Part shown: positions 11,801 through 20,546 of the stretch, in pieces
How positions within the stretch are numbered: the first letter of the stretch is position 1
Layout: the number at the start of each line of letters is the position of its first letter
Origin: an uncultured Thermoanaerobaculia bacterium
Lineage (GTDB): Bacteria > Acidobacteriota > Thermoanaerobaculia > Multivoradales > Multivoraceae
NCBI GenBank assembly: GCA_951813015.1
Contig: CATOTG010000012.1
Span: 1 to 41,032, forward strand
Direction of reading: 5' to 3'
Length of the DNA stretch: 41,032 nt
Program-made: the position numbers and the translations under genes
The notes under the pieces: generated by a model
Seen by the model: only the letters and a program-made list of their open reading frames with translations
What the model was told of the DNA's origin: nothing
Database searches by the model: none

Positions 11801-12117
11801 GGATCGCTCGGCGCCACGGCAACGGCGCCGACAGAGCCGGCCCGGAAGTCCTCGTCGGTCAGGTTCTCCCAGGAGGCGCCCGCGTTCGTCGTGCGCCATA
11901 CGCCGCCGCCGGTCGAGCCCATGTAGAACGTGTACGGGTGGGCTGCGTGGCCCGCGACCGCGGTGACGCGGCCGCCTCGGCTGGGGCCGACAAGGCGAAA
12001 CTCGAGGCCCTCGAAGGCGTCCACTTCCGGCTGGGCCAGGGGCTCCTGGCCGGACATGGCCGCGGTACCGGCGAGGAACGCGACGATCGAGGCCGTTGGG
12101 TACGGGAACGTCTTCAT
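8890..12117 (-). CDS. Secreted VPS10/BNR-repeat beta-propeller protein
   Basis: The 1075-residue product has a signal peptide (about 1-23, ending near AAMSGQ). About eleven Asp-box (BNR) motifs of the S-x-D-x-G-x-x-W type follow through the first 650 residues, for example TTNAGASW, STDAGASW, STDGGETW, SEDHGDTW, SVDGGANW, TRDGGWTW and SFDGGDSW. These build the ten-bladed propeller seen in the sortilin/VPS10 glycosyl-hydrolase-like family. The C-terminal third carries a small beta domain (PPGTYRATLSV) and a helical coiled segment rich in Glu and Arg. Family annotations call such proteins glycosyl hydrolases, but no catalytic residues can be pointed to, so a binding or structural role is equally possible. 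The start lies opposite rnhA across a 56-base divergent gap. Confidence 0.88.
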   Translation of the reverse strand: MKTFPYPTASIVAFLAGTAAMSGQEPLAQPEVDAFEGLEFRLVGPSRGGRVTAVAGHAAHPYTFYMGSTGGGVWRTTNAGASWENLTDEDFRAGSVGAVAVAPSDPNVIYVGMGSACPRGNVSIGDGMYRSTDAGASWQHIGLERSGAISRVRVHPDDPNVLWVGVLGQIFGSNPERGVYRSTDGGETWQQALYISEDAGIADLELDPFNPRVLYAAAWRVERKPWTLIDGSDEGGLFRSTDGGDTWDRLEGGLPAGVLGRIGVSASPARRGRLWTIITAAEGRGGIFRSEDHGDTWQKVSDEPELLTRGWYYSHIQADPADPNTVWGSNVRFFRSVDGGANWERVPTPHGDNHDLWINPERPHIIVQANDGGANVSVDGGRSWSTQNNQPTAEFYRVTVDNQFPYRIYGAQQDNSTISVPSRPLPELTPTQHWHSVAGAESGHIAVHPEQPHLVYSGNYLGRIDRYDHRSGAARNMILYPQMQDGTAPRDLLYRFQWNAPILISRHDPDVVYHTSNYVHRTRDGGWTWETISPDLTTDDDEKQGVPGGPVQHDHTGVEVYNTIFALAESPHLAGEIWAGSDDGRIHVSRNNGSTWTDVTPDGMPADGTVNSIDVSHHDPLRVYVGVYRYRMNDYTPYIFRTDDGGESWRTVTEGLPAHHFVRVVREDPAAPGLLFAGAEFGLYASFDGGDSWQSFQLNLPRTPITDLLIHENAGNPDLVLATQGRSFWVLDDLGVVRELAREVAAGATRDAPRLFSPEPTVRIDRPGGGGGFVNGASIWFDLPVEPTGRVELVISPDGSERVLRRFVSLPEGEETEGTEEERPRIEAFQAKAGLNRVVWNLRGQAPHLVEGAIMSLSYTGGPYLPPGTYRATLSVAAGEDTDQAADDEAGDWVESRIFEVVADPRLDDITQADLEEQYAMLDQLSARLTAIHDAIAGLRRVREQAGALQERLDEAGASELGPVLEGILERAGELDERLIQSRSRVSQDALNFQPRIDNQYAYLYTHVFGNTARPTAGARSRFEDLEAELVPILDAVNELTGPRLDDLNRRARELEIPAVQPPTSREANRIPAQP

Positions 12118-12173
12118 CGGCGGCCTAGTCTATTGTTGCCCGCTGCCGTCTGACCGGCTGGTAGATTCCGTTT

Positions 12174-13085
12174 GTGAAAGCCCAGCCCGTCGGCCGGCCG
12201 ACGCTCGTGATCTATACCGATGGCGGCGCCAGCCCGAACCCCGGCCCGGGCGGCTGGGGGGCCGTCATCCTCGAGCCCGGCGGCAGGACGCGGGAACTTT
12301 CGGGCGGTGCGCCAAGCACGACGAACAACCGCATGGAGCTCCAGGCGGCGATCTCGGCGCTCGCCGATCTTTCCGAGCCTTCCAGGGTGGACCTGTACAC
12401 CGACTCGCAGTACGTCCGGCAGGGGATCACGTCGTGGCTGGCGCGGTGGCGGACCCACAACTGGCGCCGGCGCGACGGCGGGGCGGTCAAGAACGTCGAT
12501 CTGTGGCGGCGTCTGGAGGGTTTGAACAAACGCCACCGCGTCCACTGGCATTGGGTCAAGGGTCATGCGGGGAACGAGTGGAACGAGCGGGTCGATGCCC
12601 TGGCCAGCGCGGAGATCGCGGCGCGTGGAGGCGGCGCCGTGGCCGAACCCGAATCGGAAGTGGAGATCCCGCCCGGAAGCGCGCGCATCTTCCTGAAGGT
12701 CCGTTGCGTCCGCGGCCGCGGCGCATGGGCGGCCGAACTGGAGACGCCCGAGGGTTCGGCCCGGCGAACGGGGAGGGCCTCCGGGACGACTCCGAACCGC
12801 CTCGAGCTGGCCTGCGTTCTTGACCTCCTCGCCACTCTGCCGGAGGGACAGCCGGCGGCCGTGTACACGGGCAACGACTATCTCCGGCGCGGCGCCTCCT
12901 TGTGGATCCACTCCTGGAAGCGCAACCGGTGGCGCACGAAAGCCGGCGGACAGGTCAAGAACGCGGAGCTCTGGCATCGGCTCGATCGGCAACTGGAAGG
13001 CCGGCGCGTGTTCTGGCCGGTGCCCGTCGGCGACGCCGCGGAGCGGTTGGCGGACCTGAAAGACCGGGTGCGCGAACTGTTCTAG
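12174..13085 (+). CDS. rnhA: RNase HI with a second, degenerate RNase H-like domain
   Basis: Residues 8-148 form a complete RNase HI that cuts RNA in RNA-DNA hybrids. It has the metal-binding set D16 (YTDGG), E55 (RMELQ), D77 (YTDSQY) and D141 (NERVDAL), plus H131 (KGHAG), with the same H-to-D spacing as E. coli RNase HI. After a linker (about 150-168), residues 169-303 repeat the fold: PNRLELACVLDLL, VYTGNDYLRRGASLWIHSWK and GGQVKNAELWHRL line up with RMELQAAISAL, LYTDSQYVRQGITSWLARWR and GGAVKNVDLWRRL. In the second copy only the glutamate (E211) remains; the aspartates and the histidine are replaced. It should be inactive and may bind hybrid or another partner. The start is GTG, with no strong Shine-Dalgarno sequence. 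Confidence 0.92.
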   Translation: MKAQPVGRPTLVIYTDGGASPNPGPGGWGAVILEPGGRTRELSGGAPSTTNNRMELQAAISALADLSEPSRVDLYTDSQYVRQGITSWLARWRTHNWRRRDGGAVKNVDLWRRLEGLNKRHRVHWHWVKGHAGNEWNERVDALASAEIAARGGGAVAEPESEVEIPPGSARIFLKVRCVRGRGAWAAELETPEGSARRTGRASGTTPNRLELACVLDLLATLPEGQPAAVYTGNDYLRRGASLWIHSWKRNRWRTKAGGQVKNAELWHRLDRQLEGRRVFWPVPVGDAAERLADLKDRVRELF

Positions 13086-13318
13086 CAGCTTGCGCCGCAG
13101 ACCAGACAGAAGCCGGCGCTTTGCGCCGGATGCCGGCGCACCCGGTTGGTCAGGACGTAGCCGATGACCGAGATCACCGAGAGGTACCAGCGGGCCGCCG
13201 GCGAGTAGCGCCGCTTCAGGAACTCGGGCATCGTGAAGATGCCGCTCTTTGACGTAGAACGGACGAACAGCCAGCCGAGAATCAGCAGGATGAGCGAGGC
13301 CTGCGGCGGCGCAAGCTC
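13082..13318 (-). pseudogene. Remnant of a sodium:solute symporter (SSS family)
   Basis: Read on the minus strand directly after the prfC stop, this stretch gives ASLILLILGWLFV, then KSGIFTMPEFLKRRYSPAA and RWYLSVISVIGYVLT. This is the transmembrane 2-3 region typical of sodium:solute (SGLT-type) symporters. There is no start codon context and the frame ends about 75 residues later. Between LFV and KSG the expected PFYV appears only in another frame, which indicates two compensating indels. Imperfect inverted repeats (13087-13100 and 13301-13317) flank the fragment. A 7-bp perfect hairpin (13113-13129) lies near its end. It is a dead scrap between rnhA and prfC. Confidence 0.7.
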
Positions 13319-14908
<1,590 letters not shown>

Positions 14909-15038
14909 GGGTGCGGTTCCTGGGCAGCGCGGGGTCGGGACGCAGCGGCACGGGAGTCTATCGTCGAGCCGCGCTTGGGGCAGCCGGCGGCTGGATTCGT
15001 GGCAGAATGCGCGCCGTTCAACCCGCCGAGGTACATGC

Positions 15039-16226
15039 ATGAGTGATCTGACCGCGTTTCGAGAGAAGGCCCGCGCCTGGGTGGAGGCGAACTCCCCCGA
15101 GTTCCTGCGGGGCAAGGCGTCCGATCCGAAAGCCTGGGCGGCCGGCGGCCGCAAGGCCTCCTTCACCTACCCGGAGAGTCGGGACTGGCTTCTGGCTGCC
15201 GCCGACAGGGGTTTCTCCGTGCCGACCTGGCCGGAGCAGTACGGCGGCGCCGGTCTCTCCCGGGACGAGGCCCTGGTGCTGCAAGAGGAGATCGCCCGCC
15301 TTGCGCTGCCCATGCCGCTGACCGGCTTCGGCTACAGCATGATCGGTCCGACCCTGCTGGATCACGGCACCGAAGGTCAGAGGGCCGAGCACCTGCCGAA
15401 GATCGCGCGCGGCGAGATCCGCTGGTGCCAAGGCTACTCGGAACCGAACGCGGGTTCCGATCTTGCCTCCCTCGCCACGTCGGCGGTACGCGACGGCGAC
15501 TTCTACGTGATCAACGGCCAGAAGGTCTGGACTTCCGGCGCGGACGAGGCGGACTGGATCTTCATGCTCGTGCGCACCGATCCGGACGTGAAGAAGCAGC
15601 GCGGCATCACCTTCATCCTGGTCGACATGGAATCGCCGGGAGTCGAGGTGCGGCCGATCCGGCTGATCAGCGGCGCTTCCCCCTTCTGCGAGACGTTCTT
15701 TCACAACGTGCGGGCGCCGGTGCACCAGGTCATCGGCGATGTGAACAGCGGTTGGACCGTGGCCAAGGCGCTGCTCGGCCACGAACGCACGTCGATTGGC
15801 GGCATGGGGCGCGGCGGGGCCCGAACTTCCCTGCCTGATCTCGCGCGCGACTACGTGAGCGTGGACGAGGAGGGCCGGATCGACGACCCGGCGCTGCGCG
15901 AACGGATCATCCAGTGCGAGATGGACGCGATGTCCTACGGTCTGACCGTCAAGCGCCACGGCGACGGGCTGGAAGCCGGACACAAGCCCGGTCCCGAAAG
16001 CTCGATGTTCAAGTACTACGGCACGGAACTGAACATGCGCCGCGAGGAACTCATGCTCTCCATCCGGGGCCCGCAGGCCCTGGGCTGGGAGGGAGAAGGG
16101 TTCGAGCCGGCGGAACTGAACCAGACCCGCACCTGGCTTCGTTCCCGGGCGAACAGCATCGAGGGCGGAACGTCGGAGATCCAGTTGAACATCATCGCCA
16201 AGCGCGTGCTGGGATTGCCGGACTGA
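15039..16226 (+). CDS. Acyl-CoA dehydrogenase, first of a coupled pair
   Basis: The 395-residue protein has the complete acyl-CoA dehydrogenase layout: a helical N-domain, the WPEQYGGAGLS turn, the FAD/substrate motif YSEPNAGSDLASL, the middle-domain GQKVWTSGADEADW, and a C-domain ending EGGTSEIQLNIIAKRVLGLP. It catalyses FAD-linked alpha-beta dehydrogenation of an acyl-CoA. The start ATG at 15039-15041 is supported by the family N-terminus; the open frame upstream of it is antisense to prfC. Its stop codon shares one base with the start of the next dehydrogenase, so the two are translated together. Such adjacent, unequal pairs form heterotetramers in steroid side-chain degraders of actinobacteria; applying that here is inference. 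Confidence 0.93.
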   Translation: MSDLTAFREKARAWVEANSPEFLRGKASDPKAWAAGGRKASFTYPESRDWLLAAADRGFSVPTWPEQYGGAGLSRDEALVLQEEIARLALPMPLTGFGYSMIGPTLLDHGTEGQRAEHLPKIARGEIRWCQGYSEPNAGSDLASLATSAVRDGDFYVINGQKVWTSGADEADWIFMLVRTDPDVKKQRGITFILVDMESPGVEVRPIRLISGASPFCETFFHNVRAPVHQVIGDVNSGWTVAKALLGHERTSIGGMGRGGARTSLPDLARDYVSVDEEGRIDDPALRERIIQCEMDAMSYGLTVKRHGDGLEAGHKPGPESSMFKYYGTELNMRREELMLSIRGPQALGWEGEGFEPAELNQTRTWLRSRANSIEGGTSEIQLNIIAKRVLGLPD

Positions 16227-17362
16227 TGGCGGCTCTCGTTCTCACCGCTCCCCAGGACATGCTCGCCCGCACCGCGGCCGAGCTCATTTCGAAGCACGGC
16301 GGCGTGGACCGCCAACGGCAGCTCCGCGACGCCGGCGATGAACTCGCCTACAGCCCCGAGGTGTGGGCCGAGATGGCCGACCTCGGCTGGCTCGGCATTC
16401 CCTTCGCCGAGGATTACGGCGGCCTGGGGATGGGCATGGCCGAAACGGTGCTCATCACGGAAGCGATGGGCCGTGGCCTGGCGCCCGAGCCGTTCGTGTC
16501 GGCGGTCGTCTTCGCCGGCGGGCTGATCGCCGACGCCGGCGCCGCGGAACAGCGAACCGCATGGCTGCCGCAACTGATCGACGGCGAGAAGCGCCTGGCG
16601 CCGGCTCTACTCGAGGCGGGAAGCAGGTACGGGCTCGACCGGGTCGAGACCCGAGCGCAGCCGAACGGCGCTGGCTGGTCGCTGTCGGGCGAGAAGGTCC
16701 AGGTGGTCGGCGGCGTCGGCGCGGACGGCTTCCTGATCGCGGCTCGAACGGAAGGCGGTGACGACGGTCTGACGCTCTTCCTCGTGCCGGCGGCGGCGGA
16801 CGGTCTCGAGGTCGTGGCTCAGAAGCGAGTCGACTCCCGCAACTCGGCGATCGTCAGACTGAACGATGTCCAGGTGGGCGCCGGCAGCGTCGTGGGCGAC
16901 GTCTGCGGCGGTCTGGAACCGCTCGGGCGCGCGGTTGATCGGGCCACGGTCGCCGTCTGCGGCGAGATGCTCGGCGTGATGACGGAGGCCTTCGAGCGCA
17001 CGATCGAGTACCTCAAGTCCCGCAGCCAGTTCGGCGTGCTCATCGGGACCTTCCAGGCGCTCAAGCACCGGGCCGCGAAGATGTTCATCGAGATCGAACT
17101 GTCCCGGTCGACCGTCATGGCGGCGGCCCGCGCCCTCGACGAGGGCAGCGACGACGCGCAACTCCAGGTCTCCAACGCCAAGGCTCGCTGCTCCGACGCC
17201 CTGATCCTGGTCACCAACGAGGCCCTGCAGATGCACGGCGGCATCGGCATGACGGACGAGCACGACATCGGCCTGTTCATGAAGCGCGCCCGGGCGCTCG
17301 AGTTCGCCTTCGGCGACGCCGCCTTCCACCGCCAGCGCTTCGCCGCTCTACGAGGCTTCTGA
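16226..17362 (+). CDS. Acyl-CoA dehydrogenase, second of a coupled pair
   Basis: The start ATG at 16226-16228 overlaps the preceding TGA by one base. The 378-residue protein keeps the fold (LGWLGIPFAEDYGGLGMGMAE, LSGEKVQVVGGVGADGFLIAARTEGG, and the C-domain RSQFGVLIGTFQALKHRAAKMFIEIELS). It ends in the QMHGGIGMTDEHDIGLFMKRA segment. The middle domain is less canonical: the usual T-EP-AGSD stretch is replaced by LLEAGSRYGLD. This is common in the partner subunit of two-gene acyl-CoA dehydrogenases, where one subunit holds most of the flavin and catalytic contacts. The gene is probably cotranscribed with its neighbour and needs it for activity, which is inferred from the coupling. Confidence 0.9.
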   Translation: MAALVLTAPQDMLARTAAELISKHGGVDRQRQLRDAGDELAYSPEVWAEMADLGWLGIPFAEDYGGLGMGMAETVLITEAMGRGLAPEPFVSAVVFAGGLIADAGAAEQRTAWLPQLIDGEKRLAPALLEAGSRYGLDRVETRAQPNGAGWSLSGEKVQVVGGVGADGFLIAARTEGGDDGLTLFLVPAAADGLEVVAQKRVDSRNSAIVRLNDVQVGAGSVVGDVCGGLEPLGRAVDRATVAVCGEMLGVMTEAFERTIEYLKSRSQFGVLIGTFQALKHRAAKMFIEIELSRSTVMAAARALDEGSDDAQLQVSNAKARCSDALILVTNEALQMHGGIGMTDEHDIGLFMKRARALEFAFGDAAFHRQRFAALRGF

Positions 17363-17672
17363 GCCGCGGCCGCTCGCCAGGACCTCGCCGCTCTGCGTTC
17401 AGAACGCGACGGCCAGAACGCGATGAGCCTCGCCGGCCGCGACGTCGTATCGGCTGCACAGCCCGTGTAGGGCAGGGCCTATGCCGCCGAAGCCCGGCGC
17501 CGGACATCGTTGCGACTGCAGATGCCCCTGCCTTTGACAAGTCCTCTATCCGCCGGCCAGCGGGTTGTTGGCCGACGCGGGCATCAACCCCGTGGTCTGC
17601 TGCCGGGCGGGACATGGGGCCGAAACGAGTCTTCGGGCGGTCTCGGCCCACTGCCTGCCAGGCGCAGCGCGG
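17363..17672. other. Intergenic stretch without a recognisable gene
   Basis: This 310-base gap separates the plus-strand dehydrogenase pair from the minus-strand lipoprotein. I see no protein with family features in any frame, no tRNA, and no clear terminator with a T-run. A TTGACA hexamer occurs at 17535-17540 on the plus strand but has no matching -10 box at the right spacing. Confidence 0.5.
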
Positions 17673-18164
17673 TCAGCTGATGATGTGGTTCGGGTCCATG
17701 CCCGAACAGCCGTCCTGCTTCGCTGCCGTCGAGCAGCGACCGGTGTAGCAGGAGTTGCCGGCGAAGCCCTGCGGGCGCAGGTCGCCTATCCAGCGCTCGA
17801 CGTTCGCCTGGACCTCGGCGGGGCCCTGGCCGTGTTCGGTGATCAGGACCTTCGACAGGCCCCACCAGGCCCGCCCCAGGTTGCACTGGCAGCAGCAGGT
17901 GTAGGCCGAGCGGTCGCTGCAGCAGGGCGCGGGAATCGGGGTCAGGGCGGCGCGCTTGATCTCCTCCTGTTCGGGGGTCAGTTCAATCTCCGCGTCGTAC
18001 GCGATGAGCCGCTCTATCGGCAGTGCCAGGAGCGTGGCGATCAGGTCGTCGTCGGTCGCTGCCGCGGCCGTTGGCAACGAGTCGCCGCAGCCCCAGAGCG
18101 CCAAGGCGGCGAGAAGGGGGACGATGGTGGTGGTGCGAACACGGTGGCGGGTACGGCGAGTCAT
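17673..18164 (-). CDS. Small Cys-rich lipoprotein of unknown function
   Basis: The 163-residue protein starts with an Arg-rich n-region and a hydrophobic stretch ending in a lipobox (ALWGC, Cys near residue 26), so it should be a lipid-anchored envelope protein. The mature part begins with a low-complexity Ala/Asp segment and a helix (IELTPEQEEIKRAAL). It then carries many cysteines: PCCSDRS, YTCCCQCNLG, NSCYTGRCS and QDGCSG. This pattern suggests metal binding or several disulfides. It loosely recalls PCYCGC-motif lipoproteins, but the spacing is different and I do not assign that family. The gene stands alone between the dehydrogenases and the VapBC pair. I do not recognise its function. 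Confidence 0.75.
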   Translation of the reverse strand: MTRRTRHRVRTTTIVPLLAALALWGCGDSLPTAAAATDDDLIATLLALPIERLIAYDAEIELTPEQEEIKRAALTPIPAPCCSDRSAYTCCCQCNLGRAWWGLSKVLITEHGQGPAEVQANVERWIGDLRPQGFAGNSCYTGRCSTAAKQDGCSGMDPNHIIS

Positions 18165-18266
18165 GGCGGGGATGCTATCCGGGTCGGTTCGGTTAGGCGT
18201 CTCTGGACGAGGCGCAGGCGGGTTTCTGCGACCAGCTACAGGGATTTCTTCGGCGCCGGAGGGTCT

Positions 18267-18677
18267 TCACGGTGTTTCGAGCACCGTGCAGTCGAGCGCA
18301 GGTACGCGCAGATAGTCCCGGTCGAAGGTCAGGATGCGGCCGTGACGTTCCAGCGTGCAGGCAGCGATCCAGACGTCATTCAAGGGGATGGGCGTGCCGG
18401 CGGCTCGGAGCGACACGAAGACGCTGGCGTAGTGGCGAACGGTTGCTGGCGTCACGTTCGGCACGTTGACGTAGGGCAGGGCCAGAAACTCGGCGAGCAC
18501 GCGACGGTTCTCCGCGACGCGGCTGCCGAGTTCGAATGCCGCTTCGATCTCTCCGAGGACGATCACCGGGACGAAGACCTGAACGGCGGCCGTGAGGCTG
18601 GCGAGCACCTGAGGGTGTCCCTTGCGGAAGTGAGAGTAGGCGCTGGTGTCGAGGACGAGTCGCTCGATCGTCTTCAT
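18267..18677 (-). CDS. vapC: VapC-type PIN-domain toxin
   Basis: PIN-domain toxins are Mg-dependent RNases. The 136-residue protein has the acidic quartet D10 (LVLDTSAY), E43 (VLGEIEAAF), D101 (PLNDVWIAA) and D119 (LTFDRDY), all in the expected places. The start is the ATG that overlaps the antitoxin stop in an ATGA arrangement; a GTG two codons earlier is possible but unnecessary. The overlap couples toxin translation to the antitoxin, as in most vapBC operons. The toxin looks intact. Its RNA target cannot be read from the sequence. Confidence 0.9.
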   Translation of the reverse strand: MKTIERLVLDTSAYSHFRKGHPQVLASLTAAVQVFVPVIVLGEIEAAFELGSRVAENRRVLAEFLALPYVNVPNVTPATVRHYASVFVSLRAAGTPIPLNDVWIAACTLERHGRILTFDRDYLRVPALDCTVLETP

Positions 18678-18919
18678 TCCCACAACCGCCGGTCGACCAC
18701 CCGCTGTTCGGCCAGTGCTGCGTTGAATTCCTTGGCGTCGTCCTCGGTCCAGGTGGCGTACCGGAGGAGCTGGGCTCGACGGGCGTCCGGTCCCACCGCT
18801 TCGCGGAGCACTCGGAGTACGGTGGCGTTCAGGCTCTCGCCCCGCTCGGCGCTGATCGCACGCAGACGGGAAGCGAGATCAGGGTCCACGTTCCTGATCG
18901 TCAGTTGAGTTGAAGGCAT
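18674..18919 (-). CDS. vapB: VapB-type antitoxin (ribbon-helix-helix)
   Basis: The 81-residue protein has a ribbon-helix-helix N-terminus: the strand TQLTIRNVD, then DLASRLRAISAERGESLNATVLRVLREAV, as in FitA/VapB antitoxins. The C-terminal half (about 50-81), with TWTEDDAKEFNAALAEQR, is the likely toxin-binding tail. It lies first in the operon and overlaps vapC by 4 bases. A consensus-like promoter lies just upstream, within short inverted repeats that could be its own operator. Confidence 0.88.
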   Translation of the reverse strand: MPSTQLTIRNVDPDLASRLRAISAERGESLNATVLRVLREAVGPDARRAQLLRYATWTEDDAKEFNAALAEQRVVDRRLWE

Positions 18920-18928
18920 GACAGCGCG

Positions 18929-18957
18929 ACTATGTATTCATCATGTCATCCTGTCAA
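18929..18957 (-). promoter_or_regulatory. Candidate promoter/operator of the vapBC operon
   Basis: On the minus strand TTGACA (18952-18957) is followed after 17 bases by CATAGT (18929-18934), a good sigma-70 arrangement. The -10 box ends about 9 bases before the antitoxin ATG, so the mRNA would be nearly leaderless. TGACA and TGTCA half-sites (18952-18956 and 18918-18922) and an internal TGACAT give a dyad over the promoter, suitable for autorepression by the ribbon-helix-helix protein. Confidence 0.5.
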
Positions 18958-19010
18958 GTCCGAGCGCTGTCCGCGAACGCTGCCGGCGCCCGGGGCCGTG
19001 GCGGCGCCGC

Positions 19011-20303
19011 TCAGCTGCAGCTTCCCGCCGAACCTCGGTAGACCCGGTAGCCGGCCCAGTAGTACGGATGCGCGGCGTCGAACCCCACGGGCGCCCGGCC
19101 TTCGCCCTGGTCGAACCGGAGCGGCTGCGCCAGGAGCCCGAGCTGGGCCCTTCGAAGCGCGGCGGCGGTGGGCATTCCCTCGGCTACGAGGCGGTAGAAC
19201 GCGCCGAACAGGTGGGTGGCGGATTCGTCGATGACGGGCCAGAGCGACGCGACGAGGGAACTCGCGCCGGCGGCGCCGAAGGCTTCGACGAACGGCCCGG
19301 GACCGATGCCGTGGCCGCCCGTGTCCAGACCGGAGAGGATGACGAGCGACTCGCGTTCCAGTGCGAGTCTCGACGCCAGTTGGCTTGCCGCTACGGGAAT
19401 GGCCTGCTCGTCGTACCTCTCGGGGGAGAGCAGCAGAGCGGAGCTGTGCGGGTTGCCCGAGTCGATCCGCGCCTCGACGGCCAGGTGCAGAAAACGGACG
19501 GCGTAGCTCTCGGTCGATTCCCAGAAGAGCGTCGGCGAGGCGGCCGGACCGAAGCGGGAAACCACGGGCAGGTCGAGAGCGCCGAGCGTGCTGGCCTGAT
19601 TGCGGCGCGCGGCGTGCCGGCGCCAGGAGATGCCGCCGTCGCTCATCGAGGCGCCGAGCGGGCGTGCCGGTGGACGGTAGACGGCGTCGGCAAACGCCAG
19701 GGCGATCGGTCTTTCGCCCGCTGGCGCGTTGCTGGCGTTGCCGGCGCCCAGGGCCGGGTCGACCCAGCACAGAGTCCGCGTTTCGATCAGGTAGCGGCCC
19801 CGGGCGTCGATCAGGCGAGGCGCCCGGATGGCACCGAAGGGCAGGTCGCTGAGCGGCCCGTCGGCGGCCAGGACGAGGCGTGAGACCTGCCGGAGCTGTT
19901 CGGCAATCGGGCCAAGCAGGATTTCGCCCAGTTCGTCCCCGAGGCGGACGATCCGACCAGGCGAAGCTGGTGGGCGGTGGAGCGCGAGTTGACGGATCTC
20001 GGTGACGAGAGGCTGCAGGTCCTCGGCAGTTGCGTTCAGGGTCAGCGTGGTGGATGCGTTGCCTGCCGACCCCGAAACGACCGTCAGGCGCACCGGGCGA
20101 CCGGGCCCGGCGTCGTAGATGAGGGTCGCGACATCATCTGCGGCGGGCCGGAAGTGCTCGGGAAGCAAAGGCTGGTCTTTTCCTGTCTGGGCTGCCGATG
20201 CGGCGGCTCCGCCGAACACCGACAGACCGACCAGGACGGCGCCGGCGCGGGCAGCCGCCAGCCGCGCCATCCAGGATGTTCCGCCCGTCGTCGCTGCCCT
20301 CAT
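19011..20303 (-). CDS. Exported CHAT-like protein without catalytic His/Cys
   Basis: The C-terminal 250 residues follow the CHAT (caspase/separase-like) pattern: PLSDLPFGAIRAPRLIDA, RFLHLAVEA, LVILSGLDTGG, FGAAGASSLVASLWPVIDE, and AHPYYWAGYRVY at the end. In active CHAT proteins the LHxATHG histidine and the LSACxTG cysteine form the dyad. Here, numbering from this start, those positions are Glu277 and Leu326, so protease activity is not expected. A hydrophobic segment ending in AAASA near residue 37 suggests a signal peptide, which is unusual because CHAT proteins are normally cytoplasmic and carry TPR repeats; none is seen here. The start is uncertain: 20270, 20303, 20312 and 20357 are all in frame. 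The gene is divergent from the enoyl-CoA hydratase. Confidence 0.75.
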   Translation of the reverse strand: MRAATTGGTSWMARLAAARAGAVLVGLSVFGGAAASAAQTGKDQPLLPEHFRPAADDVATLIYDAGPGRPVRLTVVSGSAGNASTTLTLNATAEDLQPLVTEIRQLALHRPPASPGRIVRLGDELGEILLGPIAEQLRQVSRLVLAADGPLSDLPFGAIRAPRLIDARGRYLIETRTLCWVDPALGAGNASNAPAGERPIALAFADAVYRPPARPLGASMSDGGISWRRHAARRNQASTLGALDLPVVSRFGPAASPTLFWESTESYAVRFLHLAVEARIDSGNPHSSALLLSPERYDEQAIPVAASQLASRLALERESLVILSGLDTGGHGIGPGPFVEAFGAAGASSLVASLWPVIDESATHLFGAFYRLVAEGMPTAAALRRAQLGLLAQPLRFDQGEGRAPVGFDAAHPYYWAGYRVYRGSAGSCS

Positions 20304-20546
20304 GATCTCCATGGACTTCAGAGACCGGAACCCCTTGGCGCGGGCGCTCTCGTCCATCGCTACGCCCTTGACCTCCGAGAGGCCCCTCTGCTCACAGGCC
20401 TGTTCGACGCGTCGCCCGGGGCCGCCTCCGAGAGTTTCGCAGGCGGGATCACGGACAGCGGCGGCCACGAGAGGATGGGGGCCGCTGCCAGACGCAACGG
20501 GCGGGAGGCCATCGACATGGCGGAGGAGCCTATCCGGCCGGCGCAC

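Noticed and set aside
13113..13129. Perfect CCGGCGC/GCGCCGG hairpin as a terminator for rnhA
   Set aside because: No T-run follows and the hairpin lies within the symporter remnant, so termination is not supported.
17535..17540. TTGACA as a plus-strand promoter in the 310-base gap
   Set aside because: No -10 hexamer lies 16-18 bases downstream and no plus-strand gene follows.
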